Origin: Perkinsus chesapeaki
Lineage: Eukaryota > Perkinsozoa > Perkinsida > Perkinsidae
Direction of reading: 5' to 3'
DNA length: 20,702 nucleotides
Assembly: GCA_013115145.1 (NCBI GenBank)
Contig: JAAPAO010000613.1
Span: forward strand, 1 to 20,702
In this document: positions 17,214 to 20,702 of the stretch, piece by piece
Numbering within the stretch: position 1 is the first letter of the stretch
Layout of the letters: every line of letters starts with the position of its first letter
Position numbers and translations under genes: made by a program
The notes under the pieces: generated by a model
Database searches by the model: none
The model's input: only the letters and a program-made list of their open reading frames with translations
Told to the model about the DNA's origin: nothing

Positions 17214-20200
17214 ATGGATTCGAGACGCCAACATGGTGCCCAGACCCAGGAAGGAACTCGGTTATCCCCGAGGAATGCTCTGGAAGTTAATAATCGCCTT
17301 CATGCTCTGTTGGTCGCACCCCCACCCGATACTGGTCCCCAACCCCCCCTTCAACCACATGTTGATCCCCCTAGGCAGCCAGATCGTCGTGGTAGACGTC
17401 GATCTGAGGAGGGCAATCCTCAACGTTCTCCTCATCTAAGCAACCCTGGTTCAGGCGGTGCGAGACCAAGCGACTCGAGTGTTCCCACCGGCCCCTTAGG
17501 ATCTTCTGGTACTCCCCAGCAGCGGGATGAGAGAGGTGTTCAAGCATGTCCGAATCCACCAGTTTCTGCAACTGACTTCTCAATTAGCGGGGGAGAGATA
17601 GGCTTCAAAGCGCCTAAGTTGGCTTTGTTCAGCGGCGATAAGTCCGCCGCAGAGTCGATGTCGCTCGACGAGTGGCAGACTCGTTGGTGCTCAATCGCTC
17701 GTTCTAAGAACTGGACCTCAGCTGAGAGGCGGTCGAACCTAATCAATAGTCTAACGGGCAAGGCGTATCGCCTTTTGTCCAAGCAGAGCTTTGATCCAAC
17801 ATTGAATGATGAGGCGATTGAACGTGAAATATGGCTCCGTCTTCACCGGTCTTTCGGCCAGGGGGAGAAACAAAGCTTCAAGAAGTTGATTGCTATGCAA
17901 TTTACTATAGGCCAAGATACAGTTGATTGTTATGGAGCCGATGTTAGGCATAACACTGTGCTAGCCTTTAAGGATCTAAGCACGGATGTTCATGACAAGA
18001 TAGCGGCCGTGTTCTATTGGAATACTTTGCCGCAGACTCGAGCGGTTAAGCAAAGCTATGGGTTATGGTCTTCCTTACCCCTAGAGGAACGATCACTCAC
18101 TAAAGCTGTTGATCTGACAAGACCGCTTTTTGAAGTTGATGACGCGGGATTATCCACTCAGGCACAGGTTACGGAGGAAGTTGCCGCAGTCGCGACAGCT
18201 CCTTCGAAGGGACATCAGCCCCATAAAGGAGGCAAGAAAGGTGGCAAGAACTCTAGGAGCTGGTCATGGTCCTACGGCCAAGACTACGCTCCTTGGAGAG
18301 GCAAAGGAAAAGGAAAGGGACAGGGCAGATCATATAGGAGCACGCCATACAATTGGTGGCGAAGCCAACAATGCTTTGCGTGCGGAGGCTATGGCCATAG
18401 GGCCAATTCATGCCCGTCCAAGCAATATCAGTCGAATCAGCCACCAAATAAGCAAGTAAGGGCTCCTAGTCTCTCTTCGAGCGTCTTACTTATATCGTTT
18501 AAGGGCTCGTATTTTCTGGTCGATTCAGGATGTTCGATTACCATCCTATCATCGTCCATGTCAGGCTTGAGTGGCATAAAGAGCAGTTCTGATGATCGTA
18601 AAAGATCGATTAACACAATCTTTCAGAAATCTTATCAATGTCAAGTGATTACTAATATAAGTCTTCCAGGCGATCTTCAATCCCGGACGACTGTGGTGTT
18701 ATCAGAAGTTCTGTTAACAGATCAACCACTAGTAGCCGTCTGTCGCGCAGATGGTACGAATGATAGAATTGTCTTATGCGGCATTCTTGGCCTAGATTGG
18801 ATCAAGGCAATTGGAGGCATGTGTATAACCTTTGATGGAGACATTCCTGTCTTGCATCTGACTCATGAGAATGACAGACGTTCGACCCAAACGTCAGCAA
18901 TTGAGCGTGTTACTCCAGTTAATAGTTCATATTACACTGGGGACACAGCCCGATGCCACGTAGGCGTCCAGTGCCCAGATGACACGTCTGGCGAAATAGC
19001 AGAGTCTACAAGTGTCGAGCATCTAGTGCATTATGGGAGGCCTGTGACGCGAGAATTGCATGCGTCTGATGTAATAGTCCGTCGGTTGGGTTATCCCGAA
19101 CAGGACGGAGGTGCCATATGGGAGCTTCAGTGGCGATGGGTGACAGGTCAAGCGCCTCAGCGGCATATTATGCCCCCAGACTATGATGTCTTTGTACGCA
19201 AGTCACCCGAGATTATTGAGATGTTTAAGGAGGCCATTGAGTTATGGAAAGACTCTCAGTTCATTGAGGCAACGCCACTGTCAGATTTGCAAGCTACCCA
19301 TCCCTTATTATGTGTAGAGCAATTGCATAAGAGTACAACACCTATCCGTCCATGTTGCGACATGCGATGGGCCAATGAGATGATTAGCAGTACGCCGAAT
19401 GAAAACCGAGAGTCACCTCTCGCGTGCATTGAGAATATACGACGTTGGCGCTCGTTTTCCGTTGAGCCTCCAGACGAGCTGGTGATTATAGATTTAAAAA
19501 AGGCGTACTTGTGCATATTCATTGATGAGGATCAATCATATTGGTTAGGGATCCGATTGCGCTGGGAGCCTCATACGGCTTACCGTATGGTGCGCATGCC
19601 CTTCGGGCTAAATGTAGCCCCAAAGACGCTAAGTTTGATACTTAGTGATATAAGACACCAGTTCATTCCTATGACTGTCATTTTCGACATGTACGTCGAT
19701 GATATTATTACACAGCGCTCGTGGGCAACATTCATACGGAATGTTTTGCTTTGTAACGGATTCCCTACTAAAGAACCTACGCCTCTTAATCAGAGTCGTG
19801 TTCTGGGTCTAGAGTGTCAAAACGATGGTACTTGGCGAAGACGAGGTACCCTACCCATTCTTGATGCACAACCGTGCACGAGACGTGCGATACATCGATG
19901 GGCTGGAAAGTTTATTGGTCATTATCCCATCGCACGCTGGGGTAGACCAGCAGCAGCTGCGTTAAAGCGGATAGCTACTCTGAGACCCTCCAAAGCTGAG
20001 TTGAACTGGGATGAACCAGTTGAGAAGTATATACTCCAAGCGCGCGACAAACTCATGCACGAGTTATCGCAGCGTGGAGATCCAATAGGAGGCGAGTGGT
20101 CTTACTGTAAGACGGATGAATGGATCCTCTTTACTGATGCAAGTAAATATGCACTGGGAGCTGTACTCACTATAGGAGGAGTGTATGTCGAAGACTTCAC

Positions 20201-20702
20201 ACGCCTCCGAAGTCTTAGAGATAAGAGGCACATAAATCTAGTTGAACTCGAAGCCGTGATACTCGGCATCCAACTCGTGAGCAAATACGTGTCCGCTCTA
20301 CACATTCAAAACCAACGAATACGACTGAAGTGTGACAGTCAAAGCGTAGTATCTTGGATAACGCGGCACCAAGAAAGGCATTGGAGAGCAGTGCGTGGCC
20401 TCAATGCGACGTTAGTTGAGAGTCGCCTAAAAACATTCCAAGATACGTGTCAAGCCTTGCAGCTTGAGCTTACCGTGGAGCTCATAGCGAGTGCGGATAA
20501 TATTGCAGATGCTCTAAGCCGTATTCCTGACTATTGCGTACCCCCTACGCAAGAGAATCCGGATGAAGAGTTAGATGAGTTGATTGCGGCACTACTAGAC
20601 GAGACTGGATCCTCGGCTCACGTGGAAGCGCGAGATGACCACGGAAGGCTCATCATGGCTTGGGGACAAGAACTTCGTTATTTAGCAACGATGTTGCATG
20701 AG
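17214..20702 (+). mobile_element. Retrotransposon Gag-Pol, one open frame, 3' end outside window
   Basis: From ATG 17214 (an in-frame TAA lies 9 bases upstream) the frame stays open for 1163 codons to the window edge, with no frameshift between Gag and Pol. Order: Gag-like region with Pro-rich start; Gly/Lys-rich basic stretch; CCHC zinc knuckle CFACGGYGHRANSC (C387); aspartic protease VDSG (D437); reverse transcriptase with DLKKAY (D760), MPFGLNVAPK and MYVDDI (Y827-VDD); RNase H with TDAS (D975), LVELEAV (E1013), CDSQ (D1041) and NIADALSR (D1099). Integrase is not reached. Gene order and MPFGL fit a Ty3-like LTR element, but the RNase H CDSQSVVSW block and the unusual RT spacing recall BEL/Pao or DIRS elements, so the lineage is left open. 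The intact frame suggests recent activity. Confidence 0.93.

Noticed and set aside
1-20702. CRISPR arrays, bacterial operons, riboswitches
   Set aside because: Intron-bearing genes and a nuclear-type tRNA make a prokaryotic reading untenable, and no spaced repeat array is present.

Overview
The window looks like nuclear DNA from a unicellular eukaryote. Genes lie on both strands, almost all are broken by GT-AG introns, there is an isolated nuclear-type tRNA gene, and a retroelement occupies the right end. Many introns are only about 35-60 nt. Tiny introns, a membrane-anchored FkbM-type methyltransferase, a secreted mucin-like Thr/Pro repeat protein and a Gag-Pol element together suggest a protist such as a perkinsid alveolate (Perkinsus-like). 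That placement is inference; no species-specific marker was recognised.

Layout. 1-3100: gene-poor, with a 27-bp minisatellite (184-345) and a field of degenerate AGAATCGATTCT-like palindromes (about 1535-1815). 3175-8164 (+): a 12-exon gene for the translational GTPase GUF1/LepA (EF4); its 5' end is unresolved. 8409-8481 (+): tRNA-Thr(AGT). 8632-9047: a partial, diverged copy of the 3' end of the FkbM gene at 12325-13270. 9632-10770 (-): a secreted Cys-rich/mucin-like protein. 12325-13270 (-): a four-exon, type II membrane FkbM-family methyltransferase. 13353-13553 (-): a possible orphan last exon. 14259-about 14880 (-): a beta-rich surface-type protein with a C-terminal membrane segment, reconstructed from several tiny-intron exons. 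15530-16218 (-): a four-exon mitochondrial-type dithiol glutaredoxin (CPFC). 16692-16907 (-): the last exon of an unrecognised gene, whose upstream part is replaced in the window by the retroelement. 17214-20702 (+): one uninterrupted Gag-Pol frame (zinc knuckle, aspartic protease, reverse transcriptase, RNase H) that runs off the right edge.

The genes do not form an obvious pathway. GUF1 (mitochondrial translation) and glutaredoxin (probably mitochondrial) are housekeeping genes; the mucin-like, beta-rich and FkbM proteins are secretory-pathway products. Exon models were assembled by hand from reading frames, splice-site dinucleotides and phase agreement. Most ORFs in the window are shadows, and most annotated proteins are seen only after joining exons.
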